From NCBI RefSeq assembly GCF_019431455.1, contig NZ_JAHYSR010000010.1, forward strand, positions 43,121-107,120: a stretch of DNA of 64,000 nt. Reading direction: 5' to 3'. Source of the DNA: Paracoccus bogoriensis. Its GTDB lineage: Bacteria > Pseudomonadota > Alphaproteobacteria > Rhodobacterales > Rhodobacteraceae. Numbering within the stretch: position 1 is the stretch's first letter; every line of letters starts with the position of its first letter. Both the position numbers and the translations under genes were made by a program. Shown here in pieces: positions 19,651 to 29,544 of the stretch. The notes beneath the pieces are model-generated. The model was not told the DNA's origin, made no database searches, and worked only from the letters and a program-made list of their open reading frames with translations.

Positions 19651-21257
19651 CGCAGCCCCTTTTGCGCGTCGGCCAGGATCATGTCGCTGGCCTTTTCCGC
19701 GATCATCGTCGCGGGGGCGTGAGTGTTGCCCGACACGATCGAAGGCATGATCCCGCAATCGGCCACGCGCAACCCCTCGATCCCGTGGACGCGCAGCCGC
19801 GGATCGACCACCGCCATCGGGTCGGTGCCCATCTTTGTGGTGCCGACCGGGTGGAAGATCGTCGTGCCGATATCGCCCGCCGCGCGCGTCAGATCCTCGT
19901 CGCTGACCAGATCGGCGCCCGGCTTCACCTCGACGGGCGTGAAGGCCGCCATGCGCCGCGTTCCCATCAGGCGGCGGGCATGGTGCAGGCTGTCGATGGC
20001 CACCTGCCGGTCGCCTGGCGTGGACAGGTAGTTCGGCGCGATGGCGGGCGGGCCGTCGGGCGTGGTCAGGTGACAATGTCCGGTGCTTTCCGGCCGCAGG
20101 TTGCAGACCGAAACGGTCAGGCCCGGAAAATCGTGCAAGGGCTGGCCGAAGGCGTCCAGCGACAGGGGCTGGATGTGATATTCGATATTCGCCGTCTCGA
20201 AGGAATCGGATGATTTCGCGAAGATGCCCAACTGACTGGGCGCCATTGCCATCGGCCCGGTCCGGCGCAGCGCGTATTCCAGCGCGATTCCCGCCTTGCC
20301 CCAGATCGTGCGCGCCCGGTCGTTCAGCGTGCGCGCCCCCGAGATGCGGAAGATCATCCGCAATTGCAGATGGTCCTGAAGGTTCTCGCCCACGCCGGGC
20401 AGGTCATGGACCGGCGTGATCCCGAGCGCGCGCAGCCGTTCGGCCTGACCGATGCCCGAGCGTTCCAGAAGCGCGGGCGAATTGATCGCGCCCGCCGACA
20501 GGATCACCGCGCCCCGGGCGCGGGCATGGCGGGAAAGCCCGTTCTGGATCAGCGAGACGCCGGTGACGCGGCGGCCCTGCAGGGTCAGGGCCGAGACCTG
20601 GGCGTCGGTCTCGATCCGCAGGTTGGGACGGCCCCTTGCGGGGTCAAGAAACGCCTTGCGCGCGTTCCAGCGGATGCCCTTGCGCTGCGTGACGGGGAAA
20701 TAGCCGACCCCCTCGTTGTCGCCGCAATTGAAGTCGGGATTGGCGGGCAGGCCCATTTCCTGCGCGGCCTCGGCTACCGCATCCAGGATCGGCCAGCGCA
20801 GGCGCTGGCGTTCCACCCGCAATTCGCCCTGATCGCCATGCAGGTCGCAGGCCGGTTCGTAATGGCGTTCGCTGCGGCGGAACAGCGGCAGCACGTCGTC
20901 CCAGCCCCAGCCCGGATTGCCCGCCTGCCGCCAGCGGTCGTAATCGGCGGCCTGCCCGCGCATGTAGATCATCCCGTTGATGGACGAACAGCCGCCCAGC
21001 ACCCGCCCGCGCGGATAGTTCAATCGCCGCCCGTTCAGGCCCGGCTCGGGCTCGGTCCGGTAGCACCAGTCGAGGCTGGGATCGCCCATCGCGTAAAGAT
21101 AGCCCACCGGCACATGCACCCAGAGCCGGTTGTCATGGCCGCCCGCCTCCAGCAGCAGGACGCGGTTGCGCGGATCGACCGACAGCCGGTTGGCCAGCAC
21201 GCATCCGGCCGAGCCCGCGCCCACGATGACATAGTCGTATTCGCCCAGATCCTGCAT
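19647..21257 (-). CDS. GMC-family FAD-dependent oxidoreductase (choline dehydrogenase-like)
   Basis: This 536-residue protein has the FAD-binding Rossmann motif IVGAGSAGCVLA at residues 11-22. The GMC signatures YPRGRVLGGCSSINGM and GAINSPALLERSGIG are present, as is the C-terminal HPVGTTKMG. It is a glucose-methanol-choline oxidoreductase that oxidises an alcohol. The substrate may be choline or a longer alcohol, and no betaine genes lie nearby. The ATG at 21257 follows GGGAGG. Overlapping stop codons with bgl leave no intergenic space. Confidence 0.88.
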   Translation of the reverse strand: MQDLGEYDYVIVGAGSAGCVLANRLSVDPRNRVLLLEAGGHDNRLWVHVPVGYLYAMGDPSLDWCYRTEPEPGLNGRRLNYPRGRVLGGCSSINGMIYMRGQAADYDRWRQAGNPGWGWDDVLPLFRRSERHYEPACDLHGDQGELRVERQRLRWPILDAVAEAAQEMGLPANPDFNCGDNEGVGYFPVTQRKGIRWNARKAFLDPARGRPNLRIETDAQVSALTLQGRRVTGVSLIQNGLSRHARARGAVILSAGAINSPALLERSGIGQAERLRALGITPVHDLPGVGENLQDHLQLRMIFRISGARTLNDRARTIWGKAGIALEYALRRTGPMAMAPSQLGIFAKSSDSFETANIEYHIQPLSLDAFGQPLHDFPGLTVSVCNLRPESTGHCHLTTPDGPPAIAPNYLSTPGDRQVAIDSLHHARRLMGTRRMAAFTPVEVKPGADLVSDEDLTRAAGDIGTTIFHPVGTTKMGTDPMAVVDPRLRVHGIEGLRVADCGIMPSIVSGNTHAPATMIAEKASDMILADAQKGLR

Positions 21258-21314
21258 CCCGGTCCTCCCTCGTGCGAAAGGCTAGACCGGGGTGCGGGGG
21301 TGGGCAAGTCCCGC

Positions 21315-22526
21315 TCAGGCGGCCTGCGCGTTGCGGCGCCAGGCGGGGAAGGGGTCGGCCATGCCGGACCAGAGCTGCGGCGTCGCGGCCAGAGCCTCGG
21401 GGATCAGGCAGGCGTCAAGCTGCGCGCGCAGCCGCGCTTCGTCCATGCCCGATCCGATAAAGACCAGCTCCTGCCGCCGGTCGCCGAAAGGCTCGGCCCA
21501 ATGCGCGTCCAGATAGGCGCGTCCCTCGGGATGGGTCGGCCAGCGGTCGCGCGGCACCGAGGCCCACCATTGCCCGAGCGGCCTGACCGAGGACAGCGCC
21601 CCCGCCAACGAGAACTCGGCCACCCAATCGGGCCGCGTGGCGATCCAGAAATGGCCCTTGGCGCGGATCACGCCGGGCAGGGGGCCGTTCAGCGCGGCAT
21701 GGATCTTTTGCGGATCGAAGGGCAGGCGGGCGCGATAGACAAAGCTGGTGACGCCGTATTCCTCGGTCTCGGGGGTGTGGTCGGCGAAACCGTAAAGCTC
21801 GCGCGCCCACATGGGGTGGCTGTGGGCGCGGTCGAAGTCGAACAGCCCGGTATCCAGGATCTCGCGCGGTGCCACGCGGCCGTGATCGGTCTGGATGATG
21901 CGGGCATCGGCATTCAGCGCGCGGATGATCTTCAGCGCGGCATCGACGCGGTCGGGGCCGGCATCGCTGCATTTGTTCAGCACGACCACATCGGCAAACT
22001 CGATCTGGTCGGTCAGCAGGTCCACCAGCGTGCGGTTGTCGGCATCGCCCATCACCTCGCCCCGGTCGGCCAGGAAATCGTGGCTGGAATAATCGCCCAG
22101 CAGGTTCACCGCATCCACGACCGTGACCATCGTGTCCAGCCGCGCGACATCCGACAGGCTGTCGCCGTTCTCGTCGCGGAATTCAAAGGTGGTGGCGACG
22201 GGCAGGGGCTCGCTGATGCCGGTCGATTCGATCAGCAGGTAGTCGAAGCGCCCGGCCTCGGCCAGCTTGCGGACCTCGGCCAGAAGATCCTCGCGCAGCG
22301 TGCAGCAGATGCAGCCGTTCGACATCTCGACCAGGGTCTCGTCGGTGCGCGACATACCGCCCTCGGCCCGGACCAGGTCGGCGTCGATATTCACCTCGGA
22401 CATGTCGTTGACGATGACGGCGACGCGCAACCCCTCGCGGTTGTTCAGCACGTTGTTCAGCAGCGTCGTCTTGCCCGCGCCCAGAAAGCCGGACAGCACG
22501 GTGACGGGAAGGCGGGGATCAGTCAT
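21315..22526 (-). CDS. COG0523 (CobW-family) GTPase, probable zinc metallochaperone
   Basis: This 403-residue G3E GTPase has Walker A GFLGAGKTT at residues 13-21 and the metal-binding CICC at residues 72-75 in SNGCICCTLRED. It also has NKCSD (variant of the NKxD guanine motif) and a C-terminal CobW_C domain. The family includes cobalamin, nitrile hydratase and zinc chaperones. A Zur-like palindrome 29-41 bp upstream points to the zinc-responsive ZNG/YciC-like branch. The ATG at 22526 follows AGGAGAT; a longer frame into the palindrome was rejected. No cobalamin genes lie nearby. Confidence 0.87.
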   Translation of the reverse strand: MTDPRLPVTVLSGFLGAGKTTLLNNVLNNREGLRVAVIVNDMSEVNIDADLVRAEGGMSRTDETLVEMSNGCICCTLREDLLAEVRKLAEAGRFDYLLIESTGISEPLPVATTFEFRDENGDSLSDVARLDTMVTVVDAVNLLGDYSSHDFLADRGEVMGDADNRTLVDLLTDQIEFADVVVLNKCSDAGPDRVDAALKIIRALNADARIIQTDHGRVAPREILDTGLFDFDRAHSHPMWARELYGFADHTPETEEYGVTSFVYRARLPFDPQKIHAALNGPLPGVIRAKGHFWIATRPDWVAEFSLAGALSSVRPLGQWWASVPRDRWPTHPEGRAYLDAHWAEPFGDRRQELVFIGSGMDEARLRAQLDACLIPEALAATPQLWSGMADPFPAWRRNAQAA

Positions 22527-22554
22527 GGGAATCTCCTGGCAGTGGCGCAATATA

Positions 22555-22567
22555 GTTATATTATAAC
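22555..22567. promoter_or_regulatory. Zur-like box upstream of the COG0523 gene
   Basis: GTTATATTATAAC is a perfect AT-rich palindrome in GC-rich DNA. In the wider form, AGTTAT-ATT-ATAACA matches the box TGTTAC-AAG-GTAACA between znuA and zur (28972-28986): half-sites TGTTAY/RTAACA with a 3-base spacer. It lies 29 bp before the GTPase start, and the divergent ABC-F gene starts 58 bp away. Confidence 0.7.
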
Positions 22568-22624
22568 ATATCTTCGCACAACCGGTCATTGACGGCCCGC
22601 GCCCTTTGCGCCATGCCGCGGCTC

Positions 22625-24478
22625 ATGCTGCGTATCGACAACATCTCGTATTCCATTCAGGGTCGTCCCTTGTTCGCAGGGGCCAGCGCCACCATTCCCG
22701 AAGGCCACAAGGTCGGGCTTGTCGGTCCCAACGGGGCGGGCAAGACGACGCTGTTCCGGCTGATCAGGGGGGAAAGCCAACTTGACGGCGGCTCGATCAG
22801 CCTGCCCCCGCGGGTGCGCATCGGCGGCGTGGCGCAGGAATCTGCAGCCACCTCGCGTTCGGTGCTGGATACGGTGCTGGACGCCGACCGCGAACGCAGT
22901 GCGCTGATGGCCGAGGCCACGACGGCCACCGATCCCGACCGCATCGCCGAGATCCAGACCCGGCTGACCGACATCGACGCCTGGTCGGCCGAGGCCCGCG
23001 CGGCGACGATCCTTGACGGGCTGGGCTTTTCGACCGCCGATCAGGCCCGACCCACAGGCGATTTCTCGGGCGGCTGGCGGATGCGGGTGGCGCTGGCGGG
23101 GGTGCTGTTCGCCCAGCCCGACCTGCTGCTGCTGGACGAGCCGACCAACTATCTGGACCTCGAGGGCGCGCTGTGGTTGGAGGGTTATCTGGCCCGCTAT
23201 CCGCATACGGTCATCATCATCAGCCACGACCGGGGCCTTCTGAACCGCGCCGTCGGGCATATCCTGCATCTCGAGGACAAGAAGCTGACGCTCTATACCG
23301 GCGGCTATGACAGCTTCACCCGCATCCGCGCCGAGAAACGCGCCCTGCAGGCCGCCGAGGCCAGGAAGCAGGCCGACCGCCGCGCGCATCTGCAACGTTT
23401 CGTGGACCGCTTCGGCGCCAAGGCCAGCAAGGCGCGCCAAGCCCAGGCCCGCGTCAAGATGCTGGCCAGGATGGAGCCGATCACCGCCCCCGAAGAGGCC
23501 AGGTTCCACCGTTTCACCTTCCCCCAGCCCGAGGAGATGTCGCCGCCCATCATTGCGATGGAGGGGGTCAGCGTGGGTTATGGCAACCGCGCGGTCCTGC
23601 GCAAGCTGAACCTGCGGATCGACCAGGACGACCGGATCGCGCTCTTGGGCCGGAACGGGCAGGGCAAGTCCACCTTGTCCAAGCTGCTGGCAGAGCGGCT
23701 TGATGCGATGGAAGGGCGGATCACACGTTCGCCCAGGCTGCGCGTGGGTTACTTTGCCCAGCATCAGGTCGATGAACTGCGTCTGGACGAGACACCGCTG
23801 GACCACATCCGCTCGGTCCGCCCGGACGAAGGACAGGCCAGGCAGCGCGCCCGGCTGGCCGGCTTCGGCCTGATGGAGGCGCAGGCCGAAACCAGGGTGC
23901 GCGACCTGTCGGGCGGGCAGAAGGCGCGGCTGTCGCTGTTGCTGGCCACGATCGACGCGCCGCATCTGCTGGTGCTGGACGAGCCGACGAACCATCTGGA
24001 CATCGAAAGCCGCGAGGCCCTGTCCGAGGCGCTGAACGATTATACCGGCGCGGTGGTGCTGGTCAGCCACGACATGCATCTGCTGGGGCTGGTCGCGGAC
24101 CGGCTCTGGCTGGTCAAGGATGGCGCCGTTGCCCCATACGAGGGCGATCTGGACGATTACCGCAAGTTCCTGCTGTCCGGCGATACCCCCGCCGACAAGC
24201 CCGCCGAGGCGGCAAAACCCGCCGCGCCCAGGAAACCCTCGCGCGATATGCTTCTGAGTTTGCGCGCCGAGGTGCGCAAATCCGAAGAGCGCGTCCGGAA
24301 ATTGACCGAGATGATGGGCAAGCTGGATGTCAAGCTGGCCGATCCGGCGCTGTATGCCGATCCCGCCGAGGCCGAGAAATGGGGCAGGAAGCGGGCCGAG
24401 GCCGTCCAGGCCCTGGCCTTGGCCGAAGATCTCTGGATGAAAGCTCTCGAAAGGCTTGAAGCCGCAGAAAAGGGATAG
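22625..24478 (+). CDS. ABC-F family ATPase (ribosome-associated, Uup/EttA-like)
   Basis: This 617-residue protein has two ABC domains and no membrane segment. Walker A motifs are GPNGAGKTT (about residues 36-44) and GRNGQGKST in the second domain. Signatures are FSGGWRMRVALA and LSGGQKARLSLL, and both LDEPTN Walker B motifs are intact. An ABC-F linker rich in charged residues joins them, and a C-terminal coiled-coil tail (RAEVRKSEERVRKL) follows. Members act on the ribosome in translation. I chose the ATG at 22625, which gives the usual MLRIDNISYSI start; an ATG at 22613 is also possible. Confidence 0.9.
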   Translation: MLRIDNISYSIQGRPLFAGASATIPEGHKVGLVGPNGAGKTTLFRLIRGESQLDGGSISLPPRVRIGGVAQESAATSRSVLDTVLDADRERSALMAEATTATDPDRIAEIQTRLTDIDAWSAEARAATILDGLGFSTADQARPTGDFSGGWRMRVALAGVLFAQPDLLLLDEPTNYLDLEGALWLEGYLARYPHTVIIISHDRGLLNRAVGHILHLEDKKLTLYTGGYDSFTRIRAEKRALQAAEARKQADRRAHLQRFVDRFGAKASKARQAQARVKMLARMEPITAPEEARFHRFTFPQPEEMSPPIIAMEGVSVGYGNRAVLRKLNLRIDQDDRIALLGRNGQGKSTLSKLLAERLDAMEGRITRSPRLRVGYFAQHQVDELRLDETPLDHIRSVRPDEGQARQRARLAGFGLMEAQAETRVRDLSGGQKARLSLLLATIDAPHLLVLDEPTNHLDIESREALSEALNDYTGAVVLVSHDMHLLGLVADRLWLVKDGAVAPYEGDLDDYRKFLLSGDTPADKPAEAAKPAAPRKPSRDMLLSLRAEVRKSEERVRKLTEMMGKLDVKLADPALYADPAEAEKWGRKRAEAVQALALAEDLWMKALERLEAAEKG

Positions 24479-24559
24479 CGCGACGGCCGGGCAGATTGCC
24501 ATTGAGGCCCGTCGTGGAATAGAGCTTGCTCAACAACCCCATCGCATCCGGGAATTACG

Positions 24560-25285
24560 TTGAAATACGCGCTCGCCCTGGCCCTTGCAGCTTCGTTCTC
24601 AGCCGTTACGCCGCTGCAGGCGCAGGTTGTGGGGCGTGCGGTCGATCTGGATCTGGGGCTGGGCGTCGAGCTGGGGCCCAGCTACCCGGGCGCCGATGAT
24701 GGCGCCGAATCGCCCTGGCTCATCCTGCGCAATCGCGCGGCCAGCGACGGCCAGGGCTTTTCGGTCTCGCCCTCGTTCGGGCTGAAGGGCAAGCGCGAGG
24801 CTTCGGACGGCGATCTGCTGGACGGGCTTGAGCCGATCGACCGCAGTGTCGAGGTCGGGCTGCGGCTAGGCTATGGGCTGGGTCCGTTGGCCGCCTATGT
24901 CACGGCCCGGCGCGGTTTTGGCGGGCATGAGGGTGTGACCGGAGCGGTCGGCCTGCGCTATCGCACCGAATTGTCGCCCGAGATGACGTTGTGGTCTGGT
25001 GTTCAGGCCGCCTATGGCAATGCCCGCTTCAACAATACCTATTTCGGCATCACCGATGTCGAGGCGTCGGCCAGCGGTCTGCCCGCCTACGCGCCCGGGG
25101 CTGGTTTCAACGAGGCCGCAATCACCTTCGAGGCGCGTTATGCGCTGAGCGACAGCACCGCCCTTCTGGGCGAGGTCCGTTACGGCAAACTGATCGGAGA
25201 CGCCGCCGATTCGCCGGTGGTGGCGGAAACCTATCAGCCCTCGCTGCGCTTGGGCGTGGTGCGCCGCTTCAGCTTCGGCTTCTGA
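24560..25285 (+). CDS. MipA/OmpV-family outer membrane protein
   Basis: This 241-residue protein starts with a TTG and a signal peptide (cleavage after LQAQ near residue 21). The mature part has alternating beta strands, GVELGPSYPGADD near its start and a terminal phenylalanine in RRFSFGF, typical of outer-membrane barrels of the MipA/OmpV family. E. coli MipA binds murein synthesis enzymes, but other members have varied roles. It lies alone between the ABC-F gene and tRNA-Gly. Confidence 0.82.
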   Translation: MKYALALALAASFSAVTPLQAQVVGRAVDLDLGLGVELGPSYPGADDGAESPWLILRNRAASDGQGFSVSPSFGLKGKREASDGDLLDGLEPIDRSVEVGLRLGYGLGPLAAYVTARRGFGGHEGVTGAVGLRYRTELSPEMTLWSGVQAAYGNARFNNTYFGITDVEASASGLPAYAPGAGFNEAAITFEARYALSDSTALLGEVRYGKLIGDAADSPVVAETYQPSLRLGVVRRFSFGF

Positions 25286-25372
25286 CGCACAGGACGTTGC
25301 CGACATCCAGGGCCGTGGAGGCGCGCCGAATGTGCGGCGCCCCGAATGCGGTCTGTGTTCCTGACGAAGGAT

Positions 25373-25446
25373 TGGAGCGGGTGATGGGAATCGAACCCAC
25401 GTATTCAGCTTGGAAGGCTGCTGCTCTACCATTGAGCTACACCCGC
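25373..25446 (-). tRNA. tRNA-Gly (anticodon TCC)
   Basis: The minus strand reads GCGGGTG acceptor, D arm GCTC-AATGGTA-GAGC, anticodon loop CTTCCAA (anticodon TCC) and T arm GTGGG-TTCGATT-CCCAT. It ends CACCCGC-TCCA with an encoded CCA. The acceptor pairs perfectly. It reads GGA and GGG glycine codons. Confidence 0.95.
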
Positions 25447-25499
25447 ATGTTGCCTTCTATAGGCCGGGCAGCGCCGGGGTTCAAGCGCCCCCGGACCGG

Positions 25500-25952
25500 C
25501 TAGCGCCGGGCGGCGAAGAAATCGCGCAGCAGCGCGCGCGCCTCCGGTGCCGCCAGGCCGGGATAGACCTGCGGCCGGTGATGGCATTGCGCGTGATCGA
25601 AGACTCGTGCGCCATGCAGGACACCGCCCATTCTCTGATCCTCGGCCCCAAAGTAAAGCCGCGCGATTCGGGCAGCCGAAATCGCCGCTGCGCACATGGG
25701 GCAGGGCTCCAGCGTCACCCACAGGTCATGGCCCGGCAGCCGCTCGGAGCCCAGCGCCGCGCAGGCCGCCCGGATCGCCAGGATCTCGGCATGGGCGGTG
25801 GGGTCGGAGAATTCGCGCGTCCTGTTGCCCGCCGCTGCGACCACGCGCCCATCGGGCGAGGCGATGACCGCGCCCACCGGCACCTCGCCGCGCAGGGCAG
25901 CGGCACGGGCCTCGGCCAGGGCCTGATCCATATGGCTGAGAAAGCGGCTCAT
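25500..25952 (-). CDS. tadA: tRNA-adenosine deaminase
   Basis: This 150-residue zinc deaminase has the catalytic HAEILAIR (zinc histidine and proton-shuttling glutamate) and the cysteine pair in LEPCPMCAAAI. It makes inosine 34 in tRNA-Arg(ACG). TadA-like CMP/guanine deaminases are the alternative, but the length and the LYFGAEDQRMGG strand fit TadA. I chose the ATG at 25952 (MSRFLSHMDQAL); one at 25931 is also possible. It is divergent from the pseudouridine synthase gene. Confidence 0.9.
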   Translation of the reverse strand: MSRFLSHMDQALAEARAAALRGEVPVGAVIASPDGRVVAAAGNRTREFSDPTAHAEILAIRAACAALGSERLPGHDLWVTLEPCPMCAAAISAARIARLYFGAEDQRMGGVLHGARVFDHAQCHHRPQVYPGLAAPEARALLRDFFAARR

Positions 25953-26072
25953 CGCGTCGTCTTGCCGAAAGCCCGCCCTGTTCGCAAGCACCGCGCCGAT
26001 TTTCCTTTCCCCGCGCCGGTCCAGCGCCTAGAAGCGCAGACTTGACCCCGCAGCGATGCGCAGGAGGATCGC

Positions 26073-27509
<1,437 letters not shown>

Positions 27510-27518
27510 CCCCGATGG

Positions 27519-27547
27519 AAAAGGGCGCCCTGTCAGGGCGCCCTTTT
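27519..27547. terminator. Terminator between rluB and hemP (both strands)
   Basis: AAAAGGGCGCCCT-GTC-AGGGCGCCCTTTT has a perfect stem with T-runs on both strands. It lies 10 bases after the rluB stop and 22 bases after the hemP stop, so it can end both convergent transcripts. Confidence 0.85.
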
Positions 27548-27568
27548 CATTCCGGCAACGTCTTGCAC

Positions 27569-27745
27569 TTACTTGGTCAGGATCAGCTTGCCTGCGCGCG
27601 TGATGCGCAGCTGATAGACCTGTTCATCCAGCACGATCAGCGCCTGATTGCCCCCTCGTGTCAGCTTGATTGCGTCATGCTGGGGGATATGGGCCAGCAG
27701 CGAAGTGCCGGGGCGGGTGAAATCGGCGGGGCGCGTTGCGGTCAT
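27569..27745 (-). CDS. hemP: HemP-family hemin uptake protein
   Basis: This 58-residue protein ends in YQLRITRAGKLILTK, the hallmark of the HemP/HmuP family. Its middle (IPQHDAIKLTRGGNQALIVLDEQ) also fits. In other proteobacteria HemP is a small cytoplasmic protein needed for or co-regulated with heme uptake, but no heme receptor or transporter is nearby. The ATG at 27745 begins MTATRPADF. A promoter-like TTGACA and an ATTCC/GGAAT dyad lie 50-68 bp upstream. Confidence 0.85.
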   Translation of the reverse strand: MTATRPADFTRPGTSLLAHIPQHDAIKLTRGGNQALIVLDEQVYQLRITRAGKLILTK

Positions 27746-27794
27746 GGTCAGCCTCTGATGACAAGGGTTCGACGTGATATCCCAAAGCTGACTG

Positions 27795-27813
27795 ATTCCG
27801 TCGGGAATGTCAA
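27795..27813 (-). promoter_or_regulatory. Promoter element and dyad upstream of hemP
   Basis: On the minus strand TTGACA (27813-27808) is a consensus -35. It runs into an inverted repeat ATTCC-CGAC-GGAAT (27808-27795), a possible iron-regulator site. No clear -10 was found. Confidence 0.35.
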
Positions 27814-27864
27814 AGTAAAAGAGTCGGGTTTGATGAACTCGCCCCAGTTCGAATCAGGTATGCG

Positions 27865-27895
27865 AAAAAGGCGCGGCCATGACGACCGCGCCCTT
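27865..27895 (-). terminator. Terminator of znuA
   Basis: On the minus strand the sequence reads AAGGGCGCGGTC, loop GTCAT, GGCCGCGCCTTTTT, 44 bases after the znuA stop. A stem with a T-run separates znuA from hemP. Confidence 0.8.
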
Positions 27896-27938
27896 GTTCT
27901 GTGCTGGCTTTGTCCCGTGCTGGCCTTGCGGGGCCGCC

Positions 27939-28931
27939 TCAGTCTTGAGCGAAGCACTCGGTAATCGTGTCGGCCATCTGACGCAGCATGTCCTGATAGG
28001 TTTCCGCGCCTGATCCGCCCTGCGGATCAAGCGTCCCGCCAAGGCGGGTTTCGGTGCCTTCGATCACGGTGTCGATCAGGCGGGCGTCATAAGCATATTC
28101 GGGAAAGGCGCAGGTGGCGCCGGTCTCGGCGATCTGGCGGCGGATCTGGTCGATCCGGGCCGCCGAGGGGCTGGACGCATCGCCAAGCGCCACCGGAATG
28201 GCCGGAGCGATCCCGAAGCGGTTGGTAAAATAGCCATAGGCGTCGTGAAAGACGACCATCCGTTGTTCCGCATGAGGCGCCAGTTGCGCGGTCAATTCGG
28301 CCTGCAGCGCAGTGATGCTGTCGGCGGCCGTCGCGGCATTTGCGGCATAAGTCGCGGCATTGTCGGGGTCTTGCTCGGACAGGCTGGCCGCGATCGCGCT
28401 CAGCCAGACCACCGCGTTCTGCGGGTCCAGCCAGGCATGGGGATCGGTACCTTCGTGGCTGTGATCGTGCCCGTGCCCGTGCCCGTGTCCGTGGTCATGC
28501 TCATGGTCATGGTCATGGTCATGGTCATGCCCGTGCCCGTGCCCGTGCCCGTGGTCATGGTCGTGCCCGTGGTCATGAGCTGTCCCGGTCGCGTAGTCCT
28601 GGAGATGGGTGCCCTCAACCCGCAGCAGTTCCAGCCGCGCCGTCTCGGCCGACAGATTTGCGGCGGCGCGGTCCAGCCAGGGGGTCAGTTCCGGCCCAAC
28701 CCAGACCAGCAGATCCGCCTCCTGCAAGACCTGCGCATCCGAAGGGCGCATCTGGTAGTGGTGAACGCTGGCGCCCCTTGGCAGAAGCACGCGCACGTCG
28801 CCCAGATCGCCCAGAACCTGCTGAACCAGAGACGCCGTTGCAGGCATGTCCGCGACCACATTGCCCGGCGCGGCCAGGGCAGGCGCGGCGCTCAGCGACA
28901 GCAATGCTGCGATGGATGCGGTTTGACGCAT
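27939..28931 (-). CDS. znuA: Zinc ABC transporter substrate-binding protein
   Basis: This 330-residue protein has a signal peptide (cleavage after ALA near residue 21) and the cluster A-I fold. Zinc ligands are likely the histidines in ASVHHYQ, in DPHAWLDP (after the loop) and in VVFHDAYGYF. Residues 119-159 form a loop in which every second residue is histidine (21 histidines with Asp/Gly/Glu/Ser). Such loops are a mark of zinc-specific ZnuA proteins and capture zinc in the periplasm. It is divergent from zur-znuC-znuB with two Zur-like boxes between. An AGGAGG site precedes the ATG. Confidence 0.95.
   Translation of the reverse strand: MRQTASIAALLSLSAAPALAAPGNVVADMPATASLVQQVLGDLGDVRVLLPRGASVHHYQMRPSDAQVLQEADLLVWVGPELTPWLDRAAANLSAETARLELLRVEGTHLQDYATGTAHDHGHDHDHGHGHGHGHDHDHDHDHEHDHGHGHGHGHDHSHEGTDPHAWLDPQNAVVWLSAIAASLSEQDPDNAATYAANAATAADSITALQAELTAQLAPHAEQRMVVFHDAYGYFTNRFGIAPAIPVALGDASSPSAARIDQIRRQIAETGATCAFPEYAYDARLIDTVIEGTETRLGGTLDPQGGSGAETYQDMLRQMADTITECFAQD
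28455..28577. repeat. Hexanucleotide repeat coding the ZnuA histidine loop
   Basis: Blocks of the units GTCATG and CCCGTG (plus strand) alternate through 123 bases. They encode His-Asp and His-Gly pairs on the minus strand. The units are multiples of three codons' worth in phase, so slippage changes loop length without breaking the frame. Confidence 0.8.
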
Positions 28932-28971
28932 GGGGGCCTCCTTGCTTCTGTTGCGATAGGGCGCTTGTCCG

Positions 28972-29013
28972 TGTTACAAGGTAACAAGTCAAGCTGAACG
29001 TAATGCTATAACA
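28972..29013. promoter_or_regulatory. Two Zur-like boxes between znuA and zur
   Basis: TGTTAC-AAG-GTAACA (28972-28986) is a perfect 6-3-6 inverted repeat. A weaker second site CGTAAT-GCT-ATAACA lies at 28999-29013. They fill the 103-base divergent gap and fit Zur control of both transcripts. The first matches the box upstream of the COG0523 gene at 22555. Confidence 0.75.
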
Positions 29014-29034
29014 AATCCTTGAGCGCGAGGCCCT

Positions 29035-29544
29035 GTGTCCGATCGCCTATACCAGCCATCCGATCCCGCGGCGGCCTTCCAGCCGCATGATCACCGGCAT
29101 TGCAGCAGCGCAGCCCTGGACGCGGCCGAGGCGCGCCTGGCGCGTCAGGGCGCGCGCCTGACCCCCGTGCGCCGACGCACCTTGGAGATCCTGCTGGAAA
29201 GCCATCGCGCGATGGGTGCCTATGAGGTGCTGGACCGGCTGGCCGCCGAGGGCTTCGGCCGACAGCCTCCGGTCGCCTATCGCGCGCTGGAATTCCTGGT
29301 CAGCCACGGTCTGGCGCATCGCCTGCAACGTCTGAACGCGTTTGCCGCCTGCCTGAATCCGGGTCATGACCACAACCCGGCCTTTCTGATCTGCCGGTCC
29401 TGCGACCGGGTGGCCGAGGCCGAGGCCGCGCCGGTTCGCGCCGTCCTGTCCGATGTCGCTGCAGCCGCCGGGTTCCGGGTCGAGCGTGCGACGATCGAGG
29501 CGCTTGGCCTCTGCGCCTCCTGCGCGGCGGAAGGTGCCGCATGA
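29035..29544 (+). CDS. zur: Zinc uptake regulator Zur
   Basis: This 169-residue Fur-family repressor starts with GTG after GAGG. The N-terminus is rich in histidine (QPHDHRHC). The DNA-binding helix region is RQPPVAYRALEFLVSHG. Structural zinc cysteines are in LICRSCDRV and GLCASCAAE, two CxxC pairs as in Zur. Zinc-bound Zur blocks zinc importers. It overlaps znuC by four bases and lies opposite znuA, so it probably controls itself and znuA. Confidence 0.93.
   Translation: MSDRLYQPSDPAAAFQPHDHRHCSSAALDAAEARLARQGARLTPVRRRTLEILLESHRAMGAYEVLDRLAAEGFGRQPPVAYRALEFLVSHGLAHRLQRLNAFAACLNPGHDHNPAFLICRSCDRVAEAEAAPVRAVLSDVAAAAGFRVERATIEALGLCASCAAEGAA

Noticed and set aside
21315..22526. Reading this GTPase as cobalamin-pathway CobW
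   Set aside because: No cobalamin genes are nearby and the upstream box matches the zinc regulator sites at znuA.
20364..22592. A 742-codon plus-strand frame across the GMC and COG0523 genes
   Set aside because: It spans two recognised minus-strand genes in antisense and shows no domain.
28455..28577. Short regular repeats resembling a repeat array
   Set aside because: The unit is only six bases and codes the histidine loop of ZnuA in frame; there are no spacers, so it is not a CRISPR.
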